This document shows positions 9,667-17,786 of a DNA stretch of 64,000 nt, one piece after another. The number at the start of each line of letters is the position of its first letter. The stretch's first letter is position 1. The notes below the pieces were generated by a model. The model was not told the DNA's origin, did not search any database, and saw only the letters and a list, made by a program, of their open reading frames with translations. The DNA is from JAAFHB01 sp942493325. GTDB taxonomy: Bacteria > Bacteroidota > Bacteroidia > Bacteroidales > Prolixibacteraceae. A program made the translations under genes and the position numbers. Location: contig OW818689.1 of NCBI GenBank assembly GCA_942493325.1, positions 6,076,001 through 6,140,000 on the forward strand. Reading direction: 5' to 3'.

Positions 9667-10504
9667 TGTTCATACTAATATCGAATGCCGTAACCGAATG
9701 AGTCAGCGCCCCGATAGAAATATAATCGACCCCTGTGGCAGCCACTTGTTCAAGACGTTCGAGGGTCATATTTCCTGACGCTTCAACTTTTGCACGGCCG
9801 GCGATGACTTTTACACATTCCGCCATCACCTCAGTTGTCATATTGTCGAGCATGATAATATCCACTCCGGCATCCAATGCCTGGTGAACCTCATCCATAT
9901 TTGTAGTTTCAACTTCAATTTGTATCCCGGGAGTAAGACCTTTTTTTATTTGTGATACTGCCTGGGTAATACCTCCGGCTACTTTGATGTGATTGTCCTT
10001 GATAAGTACCATATCATAGAGCCCAATCCGGTGGTTCGTTCCGCCACCCATGAGTACAGCGTATTTGTCAAGTAACCGCAAACCCGGAACTGTTTTTCGC
10101 GTGTCGAGAATTTTTGCATTATAACCGGCAACTGAACTCACGCATTCAGCAGTTAATGTTGCAATTCCGCTCATCCGTTGCAGGAAGTTTAATGCAAGAC
10201 GTTCACCGGTCAGCAGGGCACGGTATGAACCTGATATTTCGAGGAGAAGGTCTCCTTTAACCACTTTGTCTCCATCTTTTACAAAAGTGTTCCAGATAAT
10301 ATCGGGATTGAGTGTCCGGAAAATATATTCTGCAACGGCAAGTCCGGCTATAACACCTGAGGACTTTGCCACCATGGTCGCACGGGCTTCTAAATCGGAA
10401 GGAATCAGTAATGAGGTCGTGATATCTCCAGTCCCGATATCTTCATTCAGGGCATAATCGATAACAGGCTTAATTGCCTCGAAATTTATTCCGTTTCTAT
10501 TCAT
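9656..10504 (-). CDS. nadC: nicotinate-nucleotide pyrophosphorylase (carboxylating)
   Basis: A 282-residue quinolinate phosphoribosyltransferase. It converts quinolinate and PRPP to nicotinate mononucleotide in de novo NAD synthesis. Family motifs are present in order: EDIGTGDITT, LNFLQRMSGIAT, LDTRKTVPGLR, GGGTNHRIGLYDMVLIKDNH, EVETTNM and IMLDNMTTE. The start ATG overlaps the nadB stop (ATGA). nadA, which would complete the route, is not in the window. Confidence 0.97.
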   Translation of the reverse strand: MNRNGINFEAIKPVIDYALNEDIGTGDITTSLLIPSDLEARATMVAKSSGVIAGLAVAEYIFRTLNPDIIWNTFVKDGDKVVKGDLLLEISGSYRALLTGERLALNFLQRMSGIATLTAECVSSVAGYNAKILDTRKTVPGLRLLDKYAVLMGGGTNHRIGLYDMVLIKDNHIKVAGGITQAVSQIKKGLTPGIQIEVETTNMDEVHQALDAGVDIIMLDNMTTEVMAECVKVIAGRAKVEASGNMTLERLEQVAATGVDYISIGALTHSVTAFDISMNIES

Positions 10505-12075
10505 GATATTCTGACCGCTTCGTATTGGATTTTTTTACCCCTTTCCTGTATGATGTGATGCAACTCTTCTTCGATCTCGAAAGGAAAATCAATCCGGACA
10601 TGTCCGCCACGGCTTTCCTTTCGTTCAATCGCTGACAGGGTAATTGCCCTGCAGATATCGGTGAGATTGATGATCTTTCTGTAATTATAGTCGTTTCCCG
10701 GATCTTTGTAATGCTCTGCTATGGATTCAATTCTCTCTAATGCCGTTTCAAGGCCTTCTCCATTTCGTACAATACCAACCAGATCACTCATTGTAATTGC
10801 CAGTTCGTTTTTCACTTTCAGAAATTCGTTATCTGTTGCCTGATGCAAAACTATAGGATGCTGCGTTGTTTTCAGAGGCTCACTGAATTTTAAATGCCGG
10901 GCTTTTTCAATCACTCTTTTACCATAGACGAGACATTCGAGCAGAGAGTTGCTTGCAAGTCGGTTTGCACCCATAACTCCGGTTGCTGCCACCTCACCGC
11001 ATGCAAAAAGGGCAGTTATATTTGTTTGACCCCAATTGTCAGTTCTTATCCCGCCTACCATGTAATGTGCAGCAGGAGCAACGGGGATTAAATCAGTTAA
11101 CATATTGATTCCTAACGGTCGGAGATGGGCGTCAATTGAATGAAACCGTTCAAGCAGGTTTTGGGCCGGAAGATGCCTCAGGCTTAGAAACACGTTCGAT
11201 CCGGTGTCCTGCATCCTTTTAAAAATAGCAGAAGAGACAACATCACGCGGGGCAAGTTCAGCCAATGGATGGATATCAGTCATAAAGCGGATTCCGTTCA
11301 CATCGAGCAAATGAGCCCCTTCACCTCTTACCGCCTCACTGATCAGGTAAGCTTCTTCACCTGAAATTGATAATGCTGTAGGATGAAACTGAATAAATTC
11401 CATGTCGGCCAGGCGTGCACCTGCCTGCCAGGCAAGGGCAATACCGTCACCGGTTGCTGTATATGGATTGGTTGAGCGGGAATATAAACGCGAAAGGCCA
11501 CCGGTCGCCAGAATTATTGCTTTCCCAAGAAATACAATATTTTCACCGCCCGTGTACTGCAGCGTATGGACTCCTTTACAAATATTGTCTTCAATAATTA
11601 TTTTTACCGCTGCACAGTATTCAAAGGGAGTTATTTCAGGTCTGTCAAGTACCTTCCGGAGCATAAAACTGGTCATCATTTTTCCGGTCGCATCACCGTC
11701 AGCGTGCAGTATTCGGCGCCTTGAATGACCTCCTTCGAGTCCCAATTTAAGATGGCCATCTTCATCCCTGTCGAACTCCATACCCCTTTTGATAAGTTCG
11801 TTAACACGGTCAAGGCCTTCATTAACAAGAAGTGATACAGCATCACGGTCGCATAAATTGCGTCCTGCAATCAACGTATCTTCAAAATGCAATCGTGGAT
11901 CATCATCTTCCCCAATGGCAGCAGCAATACCCCCCTGGGCATGATAGGAGTTGCTGATATCAAGCTCTGATTTTGAAATTAATGCCACCGTGCCATAATC
12001 AGCCGCATGAAATGCGGCCAATAAACCTGCCAGGCCGCTTCCCACGACTATAAAATCAAATGTAAGGGTTTTCAT
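10501..12075 (-). CDS. nadB: L-aspartate oxidase
   Basis: A 524-residue flavoprotein that oxidises L-aspartate to iminoaspartate, the first step of de novo NAD synthesis. The FAD-binding VVGSGLAGLLAA is at residues ~11-22. GGHSRRRILHADGDATG, EFIQFHPTAL, SEAVRGEGAHL and GANRLASNSLLECLV are the usual succinate-dehydrogenase/NadB signatures, and a C-terminal helical domain ends the protein. It is the first gene of the long run, is translationally coupled to nadC, and has a well-placed -7 box 33-40 nt upstream. Confidence 0.97.
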   Translation of the reverse strand: MKTLTFDFIVVGSGLAGLLAAFHAADYGTVALISKSELDISNSYHAQGGIAAAIGEDDDPRLHFEDTLIAGRNLCDRDAVSLLVNEGLDRVNELIKRGMEFDRDEDGHLKLGLEGGHSRRRILHADGDATGKMMTSFMLRKVLDRPEITPFEYCAAVKIIIEDNICKGVHTLQYTGGENIVFLGKAIILATGGLSRLYSRSTNPYTATGDGIALAWQAGARLADMEFIQFHPTALSISGEEAYLISEAVRGEGAHLLDVNGIRFMTDIHPLAELAPRDVVSSAIFKRMQDTGSNVFLSLRHLPAQNLLERFHSIDAHLRPLGINMLTDLIPVAPAAHYMVGGIRTDNWGQTNITALFACGEVAATGVMGANRLASNSLLECLVYGKRVIEKARHLKFSEPLKTTQHPIVLHQATDNEFLKVKNELAITMSDLVGIVRNGEGLETALERIESIAEHYKDPGNDYNYRKIINLTDICRAITLSAIERKESRGGHVRIDFPFEIEEELHHIIQERGKKIQYEAVRIS

Positions 12076-12107
12076 TACGAATAAGTTCCCTCCGGATTAA
12101 TGAGCGA

Positions 12108-12115
12108 CAAAAGTA
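12108..12115 (-). promoter_or_regulatory. candidate -7 promoter box of the nadB operon
   Basis: On the minus strand the bases read TACTTTTG, an exact match to the Bacteroidota -7 consensus TAnnTTTG, about 33 nt upstream of the nadB ATG. No clear -33 TTTG is present. This is a sequence match only. Confidence 0.5.
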
Positions 12116-12199
12116 ACATTTCTGTTCAAGAAAATTGCAGGGAATAATTTTATTAATCGGAGGTAGTTATCGAAGCTCTGTTCAGTTTGTGACAGGATT

Positions 12200-12430
12200 T
12201 TAACTGTTGTGATCCCGTATAATTCTTGCATAAGCGACCGGAGGTTGCATGACTTCATCAATTCTGACCTCTACAAAATCGGAATAATTGAGGATGAATT
12301 TCGATAATTTGCCGTATTTAATATTTTTGCTTCGAAGTATAACCCCAACTTCCGCTAGATTGGCCCAGCCTTCATCCTTGGCACATTCTTCAATTGCATC
12401 CATTAATACCTCTTTGTCAGTTATTTCCAT
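12200..12430 (-). CDS. stand-alone OST-HTH/LOTUS-like domain protein
   Basis: A 76-residue protein made almost entirely of one domain. The stretch DEGWANLAEVGVILRSKN followed by YGKLSKFILNYSDFVEVR matches the OST-HTH/LOTUS pattern, which is GWANLAEVG...YGKLSDLI...F in bacterial NYN-type proteins. LOTUS domains bind RNA (G-quadruplex RNA in some studies) and usually sit at the C-terminus of NYN nucleases; here no nuclease is attached. It is 124 nt upstream of nadB on the same strand, and the 5' side faces the Hpt operon. The family call rests on motif reading and the function is unknown. Confidence 0.7.
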   Translation of the reverse strand: MEITDKEVLMDAIEECAKDEGWANLAEVGVILRSKNIKYGKLSKFILNYSDFVEVRIDEVMQPPVAYARIIRDHNS

Positions 12431-12535
12431 ATTATTTGATATTAAGCCTGCAAAGCAGACCAGAATTACATATTAATACAGCCAAAACTCAATTGCTAAT
12501 ATACACATTTTTTTAATTATAATCTGGAAATTTGT

Positions 12536-12543
12536 TAGTTTTG
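12536..12543 (+). promoter_or_regulatory. candidate -7 box of the Hpt/receiver operon
   Basis: TAGTTTTG matches TAnnTTTG exactly and lies 70 nt upstream of the ATG at 12614. A weak TTTA lies 20 nt further upstream in place of the -33 TTTG. Confidence 0.35.
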
Positions 12544-12613
12544 GATCCCCATTGATTTGATCGCTATCTTGATTTGTTTGATTTTTAAATGATAATTTCT
12601 TAATCGATTGTGT

Positions 12614-13003
12614 ATGTCTGATTCTTTCGAAAGTGCCATTTCCGTTAATACCGGGGATTGTAAAAATGGCATTAATTACCCCCGCCCAGATCTGACTTAT
12701 CTTAAAGATATGGCCGACGGCGATGAAACTTTTGTAACAGAAATCATCTCCCATTTTTTGGAATACGGACCCGAATTGTTGGAGTCAATGAGACAAAGTG
12801 CTTTAGCCGGTGATAATGAAAAATTGCGGTTCGATGCACATAAGTTGTTACCACAACTTACTTTTGTTGGAATTGTGGCCGCTATCCCCCTGGTCACTAA
12901 AATAGAAAATGAAAGCATAACCAACAGGAATCTCTCGGCAATCACCGAAAGGGCGGCAAGGATTGTCAATCAGGGAATTGAAGATCTAAAGAAAATGATT
13001 TGA
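12614..13003 (+). CDS. Hpt-domain phosphotransfer protein
   Basis: A 129-residue single-domain histidine phosphotransfer protein. The helical bundle runs from about residue 25 to the end, and the phospho-accepting His is His76 in RFDAHKLLPQL. Such proteins shuttle phosphate between hybrid kinases and receivers. The receiver gene 120 bp downstream is the obvious partner; no kinase is adjacent. The ATG at 12614 is chosen over an in-frame TTG six bases earlier. Confidence 0.85.
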   Translation: MSDSFESAISVNTGDCKNGINYPRPDLTYLKDMADGDETFVTEIISHFLEYGPELLESMRQSALAGDNEKLRFDAHKLLPQLTFVGIVAAIPLVTKIENESITNRNLSAITERAARIVNQGIEDLKKMI

Positions 13004-13048
13004 AACAAAACCTACTACCTAATCCTTATTAGCTTAATAGTTATTTAA

Positions 13049-13104
13049 ATTCCCGCCGTATTCGCACCAGTTCGGGAACCATATTCTGTGTAACAGCGGG
13101 AATT
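13049..13104. other. inverted repeat between the Hpt and receiver genes
   Basis: AATTCCCGC (13049-13057) and GCGGGAATT (13096-13104) form a perfect 9-bp inverted repeat with a 38-nt loop, ending 20 nt before the receiver ATG. It could be an attenuating or processing structure or a protein-binding site; nothing in the sequence decides between them. Confidence 0.4.
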
Positions 13105-13123
13105 ATTAATTTAATTAATTGAT

Positions 13124-13486
13124 ATGAGAATATTAGTTTGCGAAGATGACTTCATGATCACGAAGGCAATAGAACATAAACTTATCAGTGAAGGGCATGA
13201 GGTAGATGTTGCAGCTGATGGTAACCAGGCCGTGGCAAAGATCAATACTGCGCACTACGATCTGATCATGACTGATCTGTTAATGCCATTTGTCGGAGGA
13301 CTTGAGTTGATTAATGCAATCAGGAATGATTTGCATCTTGACACACCAATCATTGTTCTGTCAACTCTTAGTAACGAGGATTCTATTATTGAGGCTTTTA
13401 AACTGGGTGCTGATGACTACATAACCAAACCGTTTAGTCCGAACGAAGTATCAATCCGTGTAAAAAGGTTATTAATACGAAGATAA
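13124..13486 (+). CDS. single-domain response regulator (receiver)
   Basis: A 120-residue CheY-like receiver without an output domain. The acidic pocket is EDD (residues 7-9), the phosphorylation site is Asp51 in DLIMTDLLMP, the switch Thr/Ser is in VLSTLS, and the conserved Lys is in DDYITKPFS. It probably receives phosphate from the Hpt protein upstream and acts by binding another protein. The next gene starts 1 nt after its stop, so it is co-transcribed with the glycan genes. Confidence 0.92.
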   Translation: MRILVCEDDFMITKAIEHKLISEGHEVDVAADGNQAVAKINTAHYDLIMTDLLMPFVGGLELINAIRNDLHLDTPIIVLSTLSNEDSIIEAFKLGADDYITKPFSPNEVSIRVKRLLIRR

Positions 13487-13487
13487 T

Positions 13488-14777
13488 ATGACGATCATCA
13501 AGTCTGTAACCAGGATCGTCATGGTCTTTGTGATTTTTCTTTTAATTGTTTCAAAACTGACTGTTTTCGGACAATCGGCAGAAGCTACCGATACAGTTTC
13601 GTCTAAGCAACTGCTCGTCAAAGCTCGCGAATATGCATACAACAGTCGGAAGATTGAGGCACGAAAATTATGCCGGCTGATCATGCAACGTGACAGCACA
13701 TACTTGGATGCAGCTGTATTAATGGGACGGACCTATGCCTGGGATCAAAAATACGATTCTGCCAGGATTATTCTTAATAAAGTTACTGAACAAAAACCCG
13801 GTTATTACGATGCATTGGATGCCCTGATAGATGTTGAGATCTGGAGTGAAGATAACAAGGCGGCCTTAAAATACACAGATATAGGGTTAAGATCACATCC
13901 TGATGATGCTGTATTTCTGTATAAAAAAGCCCGGGTTCTGAATAATTCCGGAGATTCTCCACATGCGGAGGACATTCTGAATCAACTTCTCAAAATTAAT
14001 CCTGCAAATAAGGATGTTTCCGGATTGTTGCTGACCATCCGCAATGAAAAATTGGTTCATAAGTTGACCCTCAATGCCTGGGTATATGCCTTTGATAATG
14101 AAAATCCATGGAGTTTTGCTTCGGCAGCAGTCGGCCAAAAGACTTCAACGTTCGGAACAGTCATCCTCCGGTATAACTATGCCCGGCGTTTTGGAAATGA
14201 GGGTCACCAATTGGAGATCGATGCTTATCCTGCTATCGCTAAAGGCGTTTATATGTATTTTAATACAGGTATATCCAATAAAAAGAATTTCCCCTTTTCC
14301 CGTCTTTCGATCGAGCCTTATGTGAAATTACCTGCAAGTTTCGAAATGTCGTTAGGTTTCAGGTATCTTAATTTTGATGACAAGCAGATTGCTACCCTTG
14401 ATTCGAATAAGGTGTTAATTTATACAGGAACTATCGGAAAATATTATGGCGATTACTGGTTTTCGGTCCGATCCTACTTCACCCCTGGAAAAGAAAGATG
14501 GTCGAAATCGGTCAACTTTACTGTCAGACGTTACCTGGCTGATGCCGACAGCTATATATCCCTGATTGTGGGAACAGGTTTTTCGCCTGACGAGCAACAG
14601 TTTGCTTTTAATCCTAATTACTATTTGAAATCCAGTAAGATAGATCTCGATTATCAACAAAAAATCGCAAACCGGTTTTTTTTAAATTGCGGAACCGGCT
14701 TTGCACGTGAGGAAATACGTACAAATTCCAAACGTAGCCGATTCTCTTTTGATCTGGGAGTCAGCTATCTGTTTTAA
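13488..14777 (+). CDS. YaiO-like TPR/outer-membrane beta-barrel protein
   Basis: A 429-residue exported protein. A signal peptide ends near TVFGQS. TPR repeats follow to about residue 180 (ALMGRTYAWDQKYDSARIIL, ALDALIDVEIWSEDNKAALK). The C-terminal half is an outer-membrane beta-barrel with strands such as LGFRYLNFDD and ends with a terminal aromatic (GVSYLF), as expected for BAM-assembled proteins. This layout matches the YaiO family. Beside a GT2 polymerase, a role in moving or anchoring the product across the outer membrane is a reasonable inference. Confidence 0.8.
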   Translation: MTIIKSVTRIVMVFVIFLLIVSKLTVFGQSAEATDTVSSKQLLVKAREYAYNSRKIEARKLCRLIMQRDSTYLDAAVLMGRTYAWDQKYDSARIILNKVTEQKPGYYDALDALIDVEIWSEDNKAALKYTDIGLRSHPDDAVFLYKKARVLNNSGDSPHAEDILNQLLKINPANKDVSGLLLTIRNEKLVHKLTLNAWVYAFDNENPWSFASAAVGQKTSTFGTVILRYNYARRFGNEGHQLEIDAYPAIAKGVYMYFNTGISNKKNFPFSRLSIEPYVKLPASFEMSLGFRYLNFDDKQIATLDSNKVLIYTGTIGKYYGDYWFSVRSYFTPGKERWSKSVNFTVRRYLADADSYISLIVGTGFSPDEQQFAFNPNYYLKSSKIDLDYQQKIANRFFLNCGTGFAREEIRTNSKRSRFSFDLGVSYLF

Positions 14778-14859
14778 TTTATTGTCTGGTGTAATTTGTG
14801 AAAATAACCTGACCAAAGCAGTTTTATATTTTAAATCCTAACGTGTTAACAGGTTGATA

Positions 14860-16332
14860 ATGAGTTTTTCAATTAAAGCACTAATAATGATTTTGCTTTT
14901 CGCCCCGTGTATCGGTACGGGAGCCGAAAACACGGCATCGACCCGGCATATCGTTACGGCAGGGGAGAACGTCTTTCGAATATCCCTTAGGTATAAAGTG
15001 CCCATGGATTCTCTGAAAGAATGGAATCACCTGGATCAGAACTATACGGTAAGGATCGGCCGGCAATTGTTTGTTGCGGGCAGGAATGCAACAGAAGTTA
15101 ACGATAAACCAACCCTGAATAGTGGTCTCATTATCAGTGAACATGCAGATAGGTTGTTGAAAGTTTCTGACGCAGACTCCATTATGCAGGGGCAGACTGA
15201 CTATTTGCCTTTTTATTCGGAACCAATCATTGTTACCCGAAGATCGACTTTTTCCGAGACATTATGGTATTATTACGGGAGATCAAGCATTCTTTTCAGA
15301 ATAATTCTTGTTCTGAATCTATTCTTTATTTTTTCGGTCGTTTTGTTGCTTATTCTTATCTCATTCAGGCGTATGAGGAAAGGATTTGATGACTTAAAAA
15401 GACAAAAATGCCAGGAGCGTTACCCAAATTATATAGCCGCATGGCTTTACCAGGAGAATACCGGGAAATTACCCGACTCGCTGGAAAAAGAGCTAAAGGA
15501 CAGGGTTTATCGTGATGTTTTCACTTCGGAACTTCTGACCCTGCACGCAAATCTGACCGGCGAAAGTGCGGATAAATTGGTCGCATTATTTCATTTTGCC
15601 GGATTAAAAAAATATTCGATCCTAAAAGTTCATGATTCATCATGGCATGTGAAGGCTAAAGGATTCAGGGAGTTGGCTCAAATGAAAATTGCAGAGGGGA
15701 ATAATCTGATCTACAATTACCTGAATTCCGATAATCCAATTCTTCAGATTGAAGCCCAGTTGGCATGGATTCTGTTGAATCCCGGTGATCCGCTCCGTTT
15801 CCTTGATGATCCGGACATTCGACTCACCGAATGGGGCTTGCTTAATACGCACCATTCGTTGAAAAAAATTGTACCAACTCCCGATTTTGGCCGGTGGTTG
15901 CAACTCACAAATAAAAGCGTTACACTTTTTGCGATCAAAATGTCGGGATTTTTCAAACAATTCAGCAATATTGAATTAATTACCCAACGACTTCAGGATC
16001 CTGATACAGATATCAGAACTGAAGCTATCAATGCTCTGGGCAAAATGGAGGCACCATTTGCGGGCTCCTTTCTGATTCAACAGTTCTCCGGCGAGGAGCA
16101 CCTTAATAAATCGGTAATCATCCAGTCGCTTACTACGATAGCTGATCCGATGCATATTCCCTTTTTTGAAGAGGTCTTACTAAATGAAAATGAGCTTAGC
16201 CTGCGCATTCTTGCTGCCAAAGGGTTGGTTTCGTTGAAAAATCAGGGTATTGAAAGACTTGATTTATGCTACAAGGATGCCGACCCGGTGTTAAAAAAGA
16301 TTATTACTCATGCAAAAGACATTAGAATCTGA
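14860..16332 (+). CDS. LysM-HEAT-repeat membrane protein
   Basis: A 490-residue protein. A signal segment is followed by a LysM domain (residues ~26-72, RHIVTAGENVFRISLRYKVP) that should face the periplasm and may bind peptidoglycan. A single membrane helix lies at about 143-165 (ILVLNLFFIFSVVLLLILI). The cytoplasmic part has HEAT-like helical repeats, most visible at about 365-490 (TEAINALGKMEAPFAGSFL, LRILAAKGLVSLKNQG). Such a protein could link a cell-wall-bound sensor to the cytoplasmic glycosyltransferase. Its stop overlaps the next ATG (TGATG), showing tight coupling to the GT2 gene. The ATG at 14860 is preferred over an upstream TTG. Confidence 0.8.
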   Translation: MSFSIKALIMILLFAPCIGTGAENTASTRHIVTAGENVFRISLRYKVPMDSLKEWNHLDQNYTVRIGRQLFVAGRNATEVNDKPTLNSGLIISEHADRLLKVSDADSIMQGQTDYLPFYSEPIIVTRRSTFSETLWYYYGRSSILFRIILVLNLFFIFSVVLLLILISFRRMRKGFDDLKRQKCQERYPNYIAAWLYQENTGKLPDSLEKELKDRVYRDVFTSELLTLHANLTGESADKLVALFHFAGLKKYSILKVHDSSWHVKAKGFRELAQMKIAEGNNLIYNYLNSDNPILQIEAQLAWILLNPGDPLRFLDDPDIRLTEWGLLNTHHSLKKIVPTPDFGRWLQLTNKSVTLFAIKMSGFFKQFSNIELITQRLQDPDTDIRTEAINALGKMEAPFAGSFLIQQFSGEEHLNKSVIIQSLTTIADPMHIPFFEEVLLNENELSLRILAAKGLVSLKNQGIERLDLCYKDADPVLKKIITHAKDIRI

Positions 16333-17786
16333 TGTACGATATCATTAGAATATTAAATTACCTGATCGAAAACGGTATATTCGTTTATGCCATTGCTATT
16401 TTCCTCACGTACATTGTTATGGCCATTATTTCGGGATCCGAAATAATGAGGTATATGAAAAAGAACAGTTTTGTTGACTACAAGGCAATTATTTCGTCAC
16501 CTTTTGCCCCGCCGGTAACAATTCTGGCGCCTGCCTATAATGAGGGGAATACGATAATTGAAAATATCAGGTCCCTGTTATCGATACATTACAGTGATTT
16601 TGAAGTGATCGTTATAAATGACGGAAGTAAGGATGATTCGCTTTTAAAGATAATTGATCATTATCAACTTGAAAAGGTGGATTTTATGATTGATTATTCG
16701 ATTCACACGAAGCCTGTACGCGGCATCTATAAATCGACCAATAAAGCGTATAGCAAGCTAATTGTAATTGATAAGGTAAACGGTGGGAAAGCCGATTCAT
16801 TGAATGCAGGAATTAATATCAGCTCGAAAAAATATTTTGCGGCCATTGATGTGGACTGTATTCTTGAGGAGGATGCCTTGCTTAAGATGATAAAACCCAT
16901 TTTGGAGGACAACCAGGAACGGGTTATTGCAACCGGTGGTGTTATTCGTATTGCCAATTCCTGTACCGTCAAGGCCGGGAAAATTGTGGAGATTAATTTG
17001 CCGTCAAGTTTATTAGCCCGCTTCCAGGTACTTGAATATAGCCGGGCATTTTTAATGGGACGTATGGCCTGGAGCCGTCTTAACGGATTGCTTTTAATTT
17101 CAGGGGCTTTCGGAGTTTTTGACCGCGAAATTGTAATTAAAGCAGGAGGGTACGATTCAAAGACTGTAGGTGAGGATATGGAACTTATTGTACGAATGAG
17201 ACGGTACATGATTGAAAATAATCTCAAATACAGGATTGTATATATTCCCGATCCGCTTTGCTGGACCGAAGTGCCTGAAAAATTGAAAATATTGTCGCGG
17301 CAGCGTAACCGCTGGACACGGGGTACCATGGAGACATTATTTAAACACATGACTCTGTTTGGAAATCCGAAATATGGAAATCTGGGACTTCTGGGCCACC
17401 CTTACTGGTTCTTTTTTGAGTGGTTGGCTCCAATAATCGAGTTTTTTGGTTTATTCTATTTATTACTTGTCATTGTGATCGGAAATCCTGACTGGCCATT
17501 TTTTCTTTTGTTATTAGGATTTACTTATTTGTTCGCTGTAACTTATTCAGCCTGGGCAGTCGTTTTCGAAGAATTTACTTTTGCCCGCTACAGGCGAAAG
17601 CGTGATGTCTTAAGTTTATTGCTCGTAGCGCTTATTGAACCGATTTTCTATCATCCATTAAATGTCTGGTTTGCAATCAGAGGCAATTTTCAGTACCTGG
17701 TTGGAAATATTTCGTGGGGTAAAATGGAAAAAACCGGATTTTCCGAGAAAACGAAAGAAAAAATTTTAAACCAAACCGGGCAATGA
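16332..17786 (+). CDS. membrane GT2 glycosyltransferase, PgaC/HasA-like
   Basis: A 484-residue processive family-2 glycosyltransferase. An N-terminal membrane helix (~14-36) is followed by the catalytic domain: LAPAYNEGNTI, VINDGSKDDS, GGKADSLNAGI, the DVD metal site in AIDVDCILEEDALL, GEDMEL, and RQRNRWTRG, the QxxRW-type acceptor/product motif. Four or so C-terminal membrane helices follow. These enzymes polymerise and extrude beta-linked polysaccharides such as poly-N-acetylglucosamine or hyaluronan. No PilZ domain is present, so control is more likely through the Hpt/receiver and HEAT proteins than by direct c-di-GMP binding. The sugar is unknown. Confidence 0.9.
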   Translation: MYDIIRILNYLIENGIFVYAIAIFLTYIVMAIISGSEIMRYMKKNSFVDYKAIISSPFAPPVTILAPAYNEGNTIIENIRSLLSIHYSDFEVIVINDGSKDDSLLKIIDHYQLEKVDFMIDYSIHTKPVRGIYKSTNKAYSKLIVIDKVNGGKADSLNAGINISSKKYFAAIDVDCILEEDALLKMIKPILEDNQERVIATGGVIRIANSCTVKAGKIVEINLPSSLLARFQVLEYSRAFLMGRMAWSRLNGLLLISGAFGVFDREIVIKAGGYDSKTVGEDMELIVRMRRYMIENNLKYRIVYIPDPLCWTEVPEKLKILSRQRNRWTRGTMETLFKHMTLFGNPKYGNLGLLGHPYWFFFEWLAPIIEFFGLFYLLLVIVIGNPDWPFFLLLLGFTYLFAVTYSAWAVVFEEFTFARYRRKRDVLSLLLVALIEPIFYHPLNVWFAIRGNFQYLVGNISWGKMEKTGFSEKTKEKILNQTGQ

